A program made the position numbers and the translations under genes. From Ruminococcus flavefaciens FD-1 (GTDB taxonomy: Bacteria; Bacillota; Clostridia; Oscillospirales; Ruminococcaceae), in contig ACOK01000118.1 of NCBI GenBank assembly GCA_000174895.1, positions 25,215 through 89,214 of the forward strand: a DNA stretch of 64,000 nt. Reading direction: 5' to 3'. Within the stretch, counting starts at the first letter, position 1. The number at the start of each line of letters is the position of its first letter. The notes below the pieces were generated by a model. The model did no database searches and was not told the origin of the DNA. It worked only from the letters and a program-made list of their open reading frames with translations. This document shows positions 54,840-62,524 of this stretch, piece by piece.

Positions 54840-55092
54840 CAAAGTCCTCATATGGTCTGTTGTAATCATCAAGGGGACAGCTTCCGCATTCATGACGTTC
54901 ACAGATATCCATTATCATATCTGTAGGAAGTTTAGCCGTTCCTGCTTCAGTCCTGATAACATCGGCGGAAATATTATCCTTTCCTACAGTAACGAAGATA
55001 ACATTATCGATATCGTTTTCACGGTAAGCGCCTTTCAGGATGACATTTCCGCTGTCGTCAACATATCCCATTGCATAGATCATTTTATTCAT
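54826..55092 (-). CDS. Hypothetical ICE protein (88 aa)
   Basis: Start at 55092 (MNKMIYAMGYVDD), overlapping the methylase stop by 8 bases. The frame is open further upstream, but that part overlaps the methylase gene and has no ribosome site. Beta-rich N-terminal half (VILKGAYRENDIDNVIFVTV), then a Cys-containing end (CERHECGSCPLDDYNRPYED) that may bind metal. Family not recognised. Confidence 0.7.
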   Translation of the reverse strand: MNKMIYAMGYVDDSGNVILKGAYRENDIDNVIFVTVGKDNISADVIRTEAGTAKLPTDMIMDICERHECGSCPLDDYNRPYEDFDDAE

Positions 55093-55927
55093 AATAATTT
55101 CCTTCCTCGTCATCGTCAAGAAATGACAGCTGACGGTCTGAGTTTCGTCTTTCGGATGTATCATAGTTGCTGATAAACAGTTCATGATATTCAGCTCCGT
55201 TTTCATATCTCAGCGCAAGATTGTTTGCTCTTGTTATTTCCTCGATGTAGATACCGGGGATATCCCACAGCTTTCTTATCTCAGGGCAGTCGTTGTATGA
55301 AACAAGGAACTTGCCCTCGCATTCAAGCAGTGTATCTCTCAGTCTTTCATGGTCTTTCCTTGAAAAGTCCACATCATTGTAAAAGCTTTCAGTTGAGTAA
55401 TATGGCGGATCGCAGTAGAAAAAGCTTTCGGGTCTGTCGTACAGCTTTATCAGTTCCTCAAAATCCCTGTTTTCCACAGCCACGCTCTGAAGCCTTGCTG
55501 CTGCCCTTTCGATAAGCGGAAATTTACTCCACATGGGTTCAGGTCTGCAGCAATACTGATCTGTTTTATGGCCGTAGCTGAAATGAATGAGATAGTAGAA
55601 CTTAGCTGCTCTGTCATAGTCGTGGAACTTCCCGAATATTCCGCTTTTGCGCTGCTTAACTATCCTGCGGAAATCATCACGGGCATTTATCATATATTTC
55701 AGATAGTGTATGAGTTTTCCCGGATTCTTCCTGACGCACCTGTAAAGGTTTACAAGATTGCCGTTGGCATCATTGAACACCTCGAACTTCTCAGGCGTCT
55801 TATGGAACAATACCCAGCCTGCACCTCCGAAAACTTCAATATACCGCCCGTAGTCAAGCGGAAAACGTATCAGTATATCATCACGGAGAGATTTCTTCCC
55901 TCCGATCCATGACATGAAACTATTCAT
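55085..55927 (-). CDS. DNA adenine methylase (Dam/D12 class)
   Basis: A 280-residue N6-adenine methyltransferase: SAM-binding motif in FMSWIGGKKSLRDDI and YIEVFGGAGWVLFHK, catalytic DPPY in FFYCDPPYYSTESFY. No restriction enzyme adjoins it, so it probably protects the element against host restriction (alongside the ArdA-like proteins) or marks its origin. Ribosome site GGAAGGAG before the ATG at 55927. Confidence 0.94.
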   Translation of the reverse strand: MNSFMSWIGGKKSLRDDILIRFPLDYGRYIEVFGGAGWVLFHKTPEKFEVFNDANGNLVNLYRCVRKNPGKLIHYLKYMINARDDFRRIVKQRKSGIFGKFHDYDRAAKFYYLIHFSYGHKTDQYCCRPEPMWSKFPLIERAAARLQSVAVENRDFEELIKLYDRPESFFYCDPPYYSTESFYNDVDFSRKDHERLRDTLLECEGKFLVSYNDCPEIRKLWDIPGIYIEEITRANNLALRYENGAEYHELFISNYDTSERRNSDRQLSFLDDDEEGNYYE

Positions 55928-55963
55928 ACATCTCCTTCCCGCCGCATTCTGATGTTACAGATC

Positions 55964-56018
55964 GCCGGGAACAGAAAAAGCCGCCTGCATGGAACATTTC
56001 TGTTCCCGGCAAGCGGCT
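55964..56018 (-). terminator. Terminator with alternative stems
   Basis: A 14-bp perfect stem (GCCGGGAACAGAAA) overlaps a second possible stem (AAGCCGC with GCGGCTT) followed by U residues on the minus strand. Only one can form at a time, as in attenuators. It lies between the small gene at 56018 and the methylase gene. Confidence 0.65.
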
Positions 56019-56215
56019 TAAAAATTATTTTTCTTTGCCTGAAAACAGGCTAGTATCAGTCCTTTCTTAGTGGTATAGTCCGCCGCATTGTCAACGGCAG
56101 TGCAAAGCTCGCAGTAGGTTCTGTGAGGCAGATATTTCTTAGCGTTTTTCAGCATTGAAGAAATATCACCTTTCAGTTTTACGCTTGCTTGTCTTTGTTT
56201 TTTCGATGTGTGCAT
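56018..56215 (-). CDS. Small basic ICE protein (65 aa)
   Basis: Start at 56215 (MHTSKKQRQASVKLKGDISS) with AAAGGAGG just upstream, so the longer frame upstream is not used. Basic N-terminus, then a helical segment (YLPHRTYCELCTAVDNAADY) of the kind found in small ICE regulators. The family is not recognised. Confidence 0.75.
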   Translation of the reverse strand: MHTSKKQRQASVKLKGDISSMLKNAKKYLPHRTYCELCTAVDNAADYTTKKGLILACFQAKKNNF

Positions 56216-56323
56216 ACAGCCTCCTTTCTCAAAGAGTATCAGGACGTATCCATATTTAATTCCTCCCTTTTCGCTCTGATATCGCTTTTCGGCTGAGCCG
56301 TCGCTGGTTTTGAAATCTATATG

Positions 56324-56483
56324 ATTGCTCCGCCAACTAACTCTTGAATTTTCTTGCTTGTCCTGACAATGAAATACTGCGTCAGAAAGTCTTGAAATGC
56401 AACAGCATTCCTGCGGCTTTCTTCCTTGTCTTTCTCTGCCAGTCCGTCGCAATATTTCTTCAAGAGTTAATTGGCGGAGCAAT
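56324..56483. repeat. 160-bp nested-palindrome element, copy B
   Basis: ATTGCTCCGCCAACTAACTC and, from the other end, ATTGCTCCGCCAATTAACTC: about 25-bp inverted ends with one mismatch. Central hairpin AATGC-AACA-GCATT inside a stem AGAAAGTC / GGCTTTCT. Same length and plan as 22494-22653. Confidence 0.8.
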
Positions 56484-56494
56484 AACATCAGTTT

Positions 56495-56740
56495 TTATAA
56501 CTGCTGGGATAAGCTGTCTGTTTCAGCTTCTTCGTTCATTTCATCCTCTGTGCAAGGAGAAACATATTCTGTAATTATACATAGAGCTTCATCATAGCTG
56601 TGAGAAGATGTCACTCGGTCGTACATCTCTTTTGCTTCATCAGCCATGTCATTGCTTTTCAGAGTTTTTGAAGCGATACCGAGAATATTGTAGATATTCC
56701 CGTTTGCTCCGATAATCGGACACATTGGCTTTTCTTTCAT
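56495..56740 (-). CDS. Hypothetical ICE protein (81 aa)
   Basis: An 81-residue protein with a helix-rich centre (GIASKTLKSNDMADEAKEMY) and acidic end (TEDEMNEEAETDSLSQQL). Its ATG touches the TAA of a short gene remnant upstream (56741), suggesting it was once coupled to a gene now lost to the insertion of the ATPase cassette. Function unknown; widespread in similar elements, as far as I can judge. Confidence 0.75.
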   Translation of the reverse strand: MKEKPMCPIIGANGNIYNILGIASKTLKSNDMADEAKEMYDRVTSSHSYDEALCIITEYVSPCTEDEMNEEAETDSLSQQL

Positions 56741-56779
56741 TTACATCATCTCCATTTCTTCTGACTGTTCCTCTGGACA
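56741..56779 (-). pseudogene. Tail of a lost ICE gene
   Basis: About twelve codons reading CPEEQSEEMEMM then TAA, bounded upstream by a stop. The motif matches the end of the LPD28-like protein at 58525 (SEEQAEEMEMK). The AAA/nuclease cassette lies between the two, so this tail is probably the 3' remnant of a gene cut by insertion of the cassette. Confidence 0.6.
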
Positions 56780-56808
56780 TTTATGTTATCATCTTCTTAA
56801 AAAACAAA

Positions 56809-56836
56809 AAACGCCATCAAATATTCAATGGCGTTT
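56809..56836 (-). terminator. Terminator of AAA/nuclease cassette 1
   Basis: AAACGCCAT / ATGGCGTTT stem followed on the minus strand by TTTGTTTTTT. Confidence 0.9.
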
Positions 56837-56851
56837 CCTGATGAATCAGTA

Positions 56852-58420
56852 TTATTTTATCTCATATTTTTCTATCATACAAGTATGACCTTTCTTCTCG
56901 TCGTAGTTAATACCGACAAGTATTATTTCGGGCGAATACTCTGATACTTTATGAATATAGTTATTATCCTTTATCTGTTGTATTGCTTCTTCCGCAGAAT
57001 GTCCTTTTTTCAGCTCGATTATTAACGCAGGCAGCGTTCTTCCGATTCTTGGAATGAACACAAGATCGGCAAAGCCTTTTCCGGTAGGAAGCTCTCTATG
57101 AAGAATATAGTCCTTTCTTGCTGAATAATATGCTATCGAAAGCACACAGGCAAGTGAGTTTTCGTCGTTATACTGCAATATTGAAGTATTATCACTGTGG
57201 CTGTCCGATATAAGCTGTGCAACTCTTTCAGCATCGCAGTTGAGAGTTGACTGAAGGAGTTCATCCGAAACTTTCAGTGATCTCGACACCTCAGCCCAAT
57301 CCTTATTGCGTATCGTACTTGCAAACTGCTCGGACACCTCATAATTGGGTATCGCTACTTCATTTGTTTCTGAATCAAAAGTCAGATAACCGAGATGAAC
57401 AAGAAGCGTCAATACATCATCCTGCGAATTGAATGTTACCATATCATTATTGAAGGTCGAAGGATCAATTTTTTTCTTTTCTCCTGCAATGAGTTTTATT
57501 ACAGTGTCCCTCAAACCATCATCGTTTCTGAAAATAAATTCTTCAAGTGCTTCGTAGTTCTCGGTCGAAGTCCAGTAATTCTTGAAAGTACCTCTTGTAA
57601 GGGCTTCTACGACTGATTTTGGGTTGTATATAGATTCGCCGTCAACCGTATATCCGTCATACCAGCGCTTGACTTCATTGAAATCTTTCTTGTACTCTTT
57701 GCAAAGCTTTATTACCTCGTTTTCAGTAAAGCCGGTAAATTCCTGTATTGGAACTGCATTTGTCATTGCGATCTCTGTGAACATATTGAGTGCTGAATGC
57801 TTTCCGTATTTTTTTATCGGGAGTATTCCCGTCATATACGCAAGAGCAACGTAACTTTGATCTTTCATTATATCCCTTAAAAAATCAAGATACTTCTCCT
57901 GAGATTCCTTCTCATTTTTAAGTTCTCTGAATATACAGTCCCACTCATCTATTATAAATATAAATGGGATTTTAAACTGAGCGAAAGCTTTATTCAAAAC
58001 ATTAAGCAGTGTCTTTCTTCTTGGCATATTCAAATCAGGATACTGTTCAATAACTTCGTCAATAATATCATCGTATATGAATTGTATCATTTCGTCAATA
58101 TTTTTTGATTCTCCAAGAAAGTTTACCATATTAATGTGAATCACATTATATTTGTTCAGATGCTTTTCAAAGGTTGGAGCAGACGATATTTTGTATTTGC
58201 TGAACATTTCTTTTGAGTCACAGCCTCTGCTGTAATATGCTGCAAGCATATCTCCAGCCATAGACTTTCCGAATCTTCTGGGGCGGCTGACACATATAAA
58301 CTGCTGCTCGGTGTTAAGCACTTTGTTTGTATATTTTATAAGTTCTGTCTTATCAACATAAATTTCGGAATTAAGTGCTTTCTGAAAATCTATGTTATCA
58401 GGATTAAGGTATATTCCCAT
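56852..58420 (-). CDS. AAA-ATPase-like/PD-(D/E)XK nuclease protein, cassette 1
   Basis: About 522 residues; start at 58420 behind AAGGAGG. N-terminal AAA-ATPase-like domain with an unusual Walker A (VSRPRRFGKSMAGDML) and Walker B (FIFIIDEWDCIF), and a C-terminal PD-(D/E)XK nuclease-type domain (GKGFADLVFIP, then PALIIELKKG). The family is abundant in gut Firmicutes and Bacteroidetes, with unknown function. It has its own promoter (58454-58482) and terminator, and is about 80 percent identical by eye to the protein at 60804-62369. A defence or addiction role is conceivable but not shown. Confidence 0.92.
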   Translation of the reverse strand: MGIYLNPDNIDFQKALNSEIYVDKTELIKYTNKVLNTEQQFICVSRPRRFGKSMAGDMLAAYYSRGCDSKEMFSKYKISSAPTFEKHLNKYNVIHINMVNFLGESKNIDEMIQFIYDDIIDEVIEQYPDLNMPRRKTLLNVLNKAFAQFKIPFIFIIDEWDCIFRELKNEKESQEKYLDFLRDIMKDQSYVALAYMTGILPIKKYGKHSALNMFTEIAMTNAVPIQEFTGFTENEVIKLCKEYKKDFNEVKRWYDGYTVDGESIYNPKSVVEALTRGTFKNYWTSTENYEALEEFIFRNDDGLRDTVIKLIAGEKKKIDPSTFNNDMVTFNSQDDVLTLLVHLGYLTFDSETNEVAIPNYEVSEQFASTIRNKDWAEVSRSLKVSDELLQSTLNCDAERVAQLISDSHSDNTSILQYNDENSLACVLSIAYYSARKDYILHRELPTGKGFADLVFIPRIGRTLPALIIELKKGHSAEEAIQQIKDNNYIHKVSEYSPEIILVGINYDEKKGHTCMIEKYEIK

Positions 58421-58453
58421 GAACAATACCTCCTTATTGTTTTTCTTACTCTC

Positions 58454-58482
58454 ATTATACCTTATCTCCGCACAAAAATCAA
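58454..58482 (-). promoter_or_regulatory. Promoter of AAA/nuclease cassette 1
   Basis: TTGATT and TATAAT with a 17-base spacer on the minus strand, 34 bases before the start codon. The surrounding CAGTTGATTTTT and GGTATAAT recur before cassette 2. Confidence 0.88.
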
Positions 58483-58524
58483 CTGTTTTGGAAAAATAGG
58501 CGTTTTCACTGCTTTTAAGACAGC

Positions 58525-58875
58525 TCACTTCATCTCCATTTCTTCCGCCTGTTCCTCAGAATAGTCGGTATTCATGTATTCTTCAAGGGTCGCAGTATCG
58601 CCTGTGTAGCTGTAGTCATTCTCATCAACGAATCGGCTGTGCCAATAATCGTTCATTTGAATTTGTTCCTTGCAGATTATCGTTCCCCAGTGATTGACCA
58701 TCACAGAAGGCTTTATTTCACATATTTCGCCTGTGCAGTCATCATCGTGTCTTACATAATATGCATACAGGCCCTCGGGTACGGTACTGCGGTCAATTCT
58801 CATATTTGTGAACAGCACTGTCTGACCAAGCATTTCCATGAGCTCATAATTTTCTTCTTTCGCATTTATACTCAT
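58525..58875 (-). CDS. LPD28-like ICE protein
   Basis: A 116-residue protein resembling the LPD28 domain found in large polyvalent proteins (LFTNMRIDRSTVPEGLYAYY, then MVNHWGTIICKEQI). It starts in a 4-base overlap with the upstream gene. The C-terminus is acidic plus hydrophobic (EEQAEEMEMK). Confidence 0.8.
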   Translation of the reverse strand: MSINAKEENYELMEMLGQTVLFTNMRIDRSTVPEGLYAYYVRHDDDCTGEICEIKPSVMVNHWGTIICKEQIQMNDYWHSRFVDENDYSYTGDTATLEEYMNTDYSEEQAEEMEMK

Positions 58876-59150
58876 AACTGCGATATCTCCATTTCAGCTT
58901 CTTCCGATTCATCGATGCTTTCTTCCTGAGATATTACATGGAAGCTGTCATGCTCTATTATCAGGGACAGACTTCTTCCGTTGTCCCATTTCATGACCGC
59001 CTGTCCATAATCATCAATATCTATTATTGTCCCTTTAGTGCCTGCAAGTATCGGCTGTGGGTCATCCATATCCTTGTCAAGCTGAATCCTTGTGCCTGAC
59101 GGATATCGTCTGCGGTAATACTCCGCTGTTTTATCATTCAATCTTATCAC
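58872..59150 (-). CDS. DUF4314-like ICE protein
   Basis: A 92-residue protein with an SH3-like beta-barrel of DUF4314 type (YPSGTRIQLDKDMDDPQPIL, AGTKGTIIDIDDYGQAVMKW). Ends ESEEAEMEISQL. Such small domains are co-transferred with ICE accessory genes; function unknown. Overlaps the gene upstream by 17 bases. Confidence 0.85.
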   Translation of the reverse strand: MIRLNDKTAEYYRRRYPSGTRIQLDKDMDDPQPILAGTKGTIIDIDDYGQAVMKWDNGRSLSLIIEHDSFHVISQEESIDESEEAEMEISQL

Positions 59151-59598
59151 CTCCCGAATTATCAGGGTAAACCGGTTCTATCGTCCAACCTCTGTCATAA
59201 TGCAGATAAATATATATTTTCCCCATTCTCTTTGTTCTGACAGCGATATTGCCGAGAACAGTGTTCATCTTTGTGAGAACGTCCTCCCACCAGCTGCAAA
59301 GGCTGTCCAGTTCAGGTTCTGAAAGTGTACGATAGCATTCGCAATCCAGTACAAGCATGAGCTTTTTTCCCTTTTCCTCAACTGTCGGAACAGCCGAATA
59401 TATGGTGCTTTTAAACATATGCGGCAGTTCGGTAGGAGACAGCATTTCGGTAATGTTCTCGCAGATCTCATTCCTGCACTTTTTCTTTTCGCTTTCAAGC
59501 ATTATCCGAAAGTCTTCACCGCCGTCCCACGGATTTTCGTATGGCGCTTCTTCTTTGACAAGCAAAGGGGAGAAAAGTTTAAGTTTCTTAAATTTCAT
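59134..59598 (-). CDS. Hypothetical ICE protein (154 aa)
   Basis: Lys-rich N-terminus (KFKKLKLFSPLLVKEEAPYE) and an alpha/beta body (KLMLVLDCECYRTLSEPELD, then IYIYLHYDRGWTIEP). The family is not recognised. It lies 13 bases after the ArdC-like gene. It lacks the acidic-hydrophobic end of its neighbours. Confidence 0.75.
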   Translation of the reverse strand: MKFKKLKLFSPLLVKEEAPYENPWDGGEDFRIMLESEKKKCRNEICENITEMLSPTELPHMFKSTIYSAVPTVEEKGKKLMLVLDCECYRTLSEPELDSLCSWWEDVLTKMNTVLGNIAVRTKRMGKIYIYLHYDRGWTIEPVYPDNSGGDKIE

Positions 59599-59611
59599 GT
59601 TTTACCTCCTG

Positions 59612-60553
59612 TTACATAGCAAGCACATTGCTTTCATTGTATTCTTCTGTTATTTCTTCGGCTAAAACCATAAGCTCATTATCTATGGCATCACAGATGA
59701 TCCTTGCAGTTCCCTGTATCTCATTCAGAAAGCGGTTGAGCTGCTCAAGCTGTTTGCCATGACTCCATGATGCTATATATGGGAAACTGTACTCGCTTGT
59801 ATCAAGTCCGTACCTTGAAGCCACTATATATGCCACTGATTCAGCCTGGACTTCCTTGTCACTTCTGGTAGTATCTGCTGTCAGAAGATTCTTATCGGGA
59901 GCGTGGAGCAGCGCATGAGCGCATTCATGTATCGCTGTCTTTACGGCTTGTGCGCCGCTGAGACCTGCCTGTATTACTATCCGCTGCTCGCTGTGGCTGT
60001 AATATCCCTTTGCTCCGCCCGATATGTCCTCTACGTCCACAGGAAGGCCTGTTACGCTTCTGACGGCGCTTATTACGGCTTCTACGTGTTCTTCCTCGAT
60101 ATCCTCGTCAAGGTCGCTGACGTACTCGGGAACGGGTTCTCCGCTGGTCTGGGATACGTCAAAAACATAGACCTTTCTGAAACCAAGCGTTCTTGTCTCG
60201 GCTTCGTCCTGTTCTTCTTCGTCCTCATTTTCTGACTGCTTATTCCTGAATGTCATCGGAGCGAGTATGGCTATGCCCTTTTCACCTTTGTTGACGGTTC
60301 GTCCAAGCTGTTTCCATTTTCCGAATGCCGCTACAAGGCTTGCTTCCGGTTTCTGAAGCATGATAAGAATACAATTGCCTGCGGAATAATTGGTAAATTT
60401 ACTCATATACCGCAGACAATCTTTATATCTATCAGACTCAAACACAGCTTTTACTCCGTCATCTATCTTTTTGAACAGGTTCTGCATCTCCTCTCGTTTC
60501 TCCGACTTATATTCGGCTTTCTGACGGGGAGTGAGTTTTTTCTTCCATGCCAG
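59612..60553 (-). CDS. ArdC-like antirestriction/zincin protein with likely CTG start
   Basis: N-terminal ssDNA-binding ArdC domain (NYSAGNCILIMLQKPEASLV, then GKWKQLGRTVNKGEKGIAIL) and a C-terminal metallopeptidase with HECAHALLH. From the first ATG (60487) the protein has 291 residues, but the frame is open for 22 more codons that read like the family's N-terminus (AWKKKLTPRQKAEYKSEKRE), beginning at a CTG 10 bases behind AAAGGAG. I take the CTG at 60553 as the start (about 313 residues). A 180-bp MITE ends within the ribosome site. ArdC of plasmid pSa is carried into recipients during conjugation. C-terminus: EEITEEYNESNVLAM. Confidence 0.85.
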   Translation of the reverse strand: MAWKKKLTPRQKAEYKSEKREEMQNLFKKIDDGVKAVFESDRYKDCLRYMSKFTNYSAGNCILIMLQKPEASLVAAFGKWKQLGRTVNKGEKGIAILAPMTFRNKQSENEDEEEQDEAETRTLGFRKVYVFDVSQTSGEPVPEYVSDLDEDIEEEHVEAVISAVRSVTGLPVDVEDISGGAKGYYSHSEQRIVIQAGLSGAQAVKTAIHECAHALLHAPDKNLLTADTTRSDKEVQAESVAYIVASRYGLDTSEYSFPYIASWSHGKQLEQLNRFLNEIQGTARIICDAIDNELMVLAEEITEEYNESNVLAM

Positions 60554-60568
60554 TGCTATCGATCTCCT

Positions 60569-60748
60569 TTAAGGCAACACCGCACAAAGCCCACCTGATG
60601 GTTTTGTACTGAATCTGCTTGCATATTTTCCGTCATATCGCACAGAAATTCCTTGACATACGACAGTATGCCTACAGAATTTCTATACAATCTGACGATA
60701 AATCTGACTTCGCATCTTCAGCACAATCTTTGTGTGGTGTTGCCTTAA
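60569..60748. mobile_element. MITE-like element, 180 bp
   Basis: Inverted ends AAGGCAACACCGCACAAAG and CTTTGTGTGGTGTTGCCTT (one mismatch), with TTAA at both sides. No open frame inside. It separates the ArdC-like gene from cassette 2 and supplies part of the AAAGGAG ribosome site. Confidence 0.88.
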
Positions 60749-60766
60749 TTTGATTATATATGCAAA

Positions 60767-60799
60767 AAAGCCGATCATGTTCACAACAAGATCGGCTTT
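60767..60799 (-). terminator. Terminator of AAA/nuclease cassette 2
   Basis: AAAGCCGATC / GATCGGCTTT stem followed on the minus strand by TTTGC, 5 bases past the stop. Confidence 0.88.
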
Positions 60800-60803
60800 G
60801 ATA

Positions 60804-62369
60804 TTATTTTATTATCTTTTCAATTATACAGCTATAATCCTTTTTTTCATCGTAATTGATACCGACAAGCAGTATCTCTTCGTTATATTCCGAAACCTTA
60901 TGCAGATAATCATTTTCCTTTATCTGCTTTACAGCTTCCTCAGCTGAATGACCCTTTTTCAGTTCGATTATCATTGCAGGCAGACTTCTGTTTGGTCTTG
61001 GAATAAATACAAGGTCTGCGAATCCTTTGCCTGTGGCAAGTTCACGGTGAACTACATAATCTTTCCTTGCGGAATAATACGCAATCGAAAGGACGCAGGC
61101 AAGGGAATTTTCATCGTTATACTGCAAAATCGAAGTGTTTTCCTTATGGCTGTCGGATATGAGATCTGAAACTTTCTCAGCATCTCCGTTCAGTGTAGCC
61201 TCTACCAATTCCTCCGAGACCTTCAGTGACTTTGAAACTTCTGCCCAGTCCTTATTTCTTATCGAACTGGCAAACTGTTCAGCTACTTCATAATTCGGGA
61301 TAGCGACTTCGTTCGTATCTGAATCAAACGTGAGATATCCGAGATGAACAAGGAGCGTCAGAACATCGTCCTGTGAATTGAACGTTACCATATCATTGGT
61401 AAATGTTGATGGGTCGATCTTTTTCTTTCCTCCTGCGATCAGTTTTATTATAGTATCACGCAGACCGTCCTCGTTTCTGAAAATAAATTCTTCCAGAGCT
61501 TCGTAGTTTTCAGTGGATGTCCAGTAATTTCTGAATTTTCCTCTTGTAAGAGCTTCAACAACGGATTTCGGATTGTAGATGGATTCGCCGTCAACGGTAT
61601 ATCCGTCATACCAGCGCTTTATTTCATTGAAATCGGCATTGTATTCGCTGCAAAGCTGCAAGACTTCTTTTTCGGTGAAACCTGTAAATTCCTGTATCGG
61701 AGCAGCATTGGTCATTGATATCTCAGTGAACATATTGAGCGCTGAGTGCTTTCCGTATTTCTTTATCGGCAGTATTCCCGTCATGTATGCAAGAGCAATG
61801 TAGCTTTGACCTTTGAGTATTCGCCTTAGAAAGTCAAGGTATTCGCTCTGACCTTCCGTATTTCTTTTATATTCACGGAATACGCAGTCCCACTCATCGA
61901 TAACAAAAATAAACGGCACTTTTTTCTCATGGAAAACATCTGCCAGAACCGACATCAGATCATTCCAGTCAAAGCAGTTCACATCACCATTTTCTTGTTT
62001 TATCTCATATATAAGTCGCCTTGAAAGATAATCTATAGCTTCATTTATCGATTTTCTTGAATCAATAAAATCAAGCATATTTATATGAATAACATTGTAT
62101 TTATTCAGATGCTTCTCAAAATTCGCATCAGATGCAATTTTGAAACCGCTGAACATTTCTTTAGAGTCACAGCCTCTGCTGTAATATGCTGCAAGCATAT
62201 CTCCTGCCATAGATTTTCCGAATCTTCTGGGGCGGCTAACACATATGAAACGCTGTTCAGTATATATCAGAGCATTTGTACGCTTTATCAGTTCACTTTT
62301 ATCAACATACAGCTCTGAATTAATGGCTATATGAAAATCCATATTATCGGGATTAAGGTATATTCCCAT
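60804..62369 (-). CDS. AAA-ATPase-like/PD-(D/E)XK nuclease protein, cassette 2
   Basis: A 521-residue paralogue of the protein at 56852-58420: same Walker A (VSRPRRFGKSMAGDML), Walker B (FIFVIDEWDCVF), and nuclease motif (GKGFADLVFIP, PAMIIELKKG). The region around residues 100-165 (SINEAIDYLSRRLIYEIKQE) is the most different and may set specificity. Own promoter (62402-62430) and terminator. Start at 62369 behind AAGGAGGG. Confidence 0.93.
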   Translation of the reverse strand: MGIYLNPDNMDFHIAINSELYVDKSELIKRTNALIYTEQRFICVSRPRRFGKSMAGDMLAAYYSRGCDSKEMFSGFKIASDANFEKHLNKYNVIHINMLDFIDSRKSINEAIDYLSRRLIYEIKQENGDVNCFDWNDLMSVLADVFHEKKVPFIFVIDEWDCVFREYKRNTEGQSEYLDFLRRILKGQSYIALAYMTGILPIKKYGKHSALNMFTEISMTNAAPIQEFTGFTEKEVLQLCSEYNADFNEIKRWYDGYTVDGESIYNPKSVVEALTRGKFRNYWTSTENYEALEEFIFRNEDGLRDTIIKLIAGGKKKIDPSTFTNDMVTFNSQDDVLTLLVHLGYLTFDSDTNEVAIPNYEVAEQFASSIRNKDWAEVSKSLKVSEELVEATLNGDAEKVSDLISDSHKENTSILQYNDENSLACVLSIAYYSARKDYVVHRELATGKGFADLVFIPRPNRSLPAMIIELKKGHSAEEAVKQIKENDYLHKVSEYNEEILLVGINYDEKKDYSCIIEKIIK

Positions 62370-62401
62370 TGCTGTCCCTCCTTTTCCGTTTATTATCTTT
62401 T

Positions 62402-62430
62402 ATTATACCCTATATCATAGAAAAAATCAA
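62402..62430 (-). promoter_or_regulatory. Promoter of AAA/nuclease cassette 2
   Basis: TTGATT, 17-base spacer, TATAAT on the minus strand, within the same CAGTTGATTTTT context as cassette 1. Confidence 0.88.
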
Positions 62431-62524
62431 CTGCTTAAATACAACAGATAATATACTCAGCCCGGTTTTATAGCTTGCAGCATTTTTCAAACAGACATCT
62501 GCTTCATAAAGCCATATTATCGCC

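Noticed and set aside
56216..56488. Longer N-terminus for the small gene at 56018
   Set aside because: The extension runs through the 160-bp palindromic element; the ATG at 56215 has a perfect ribosome site.
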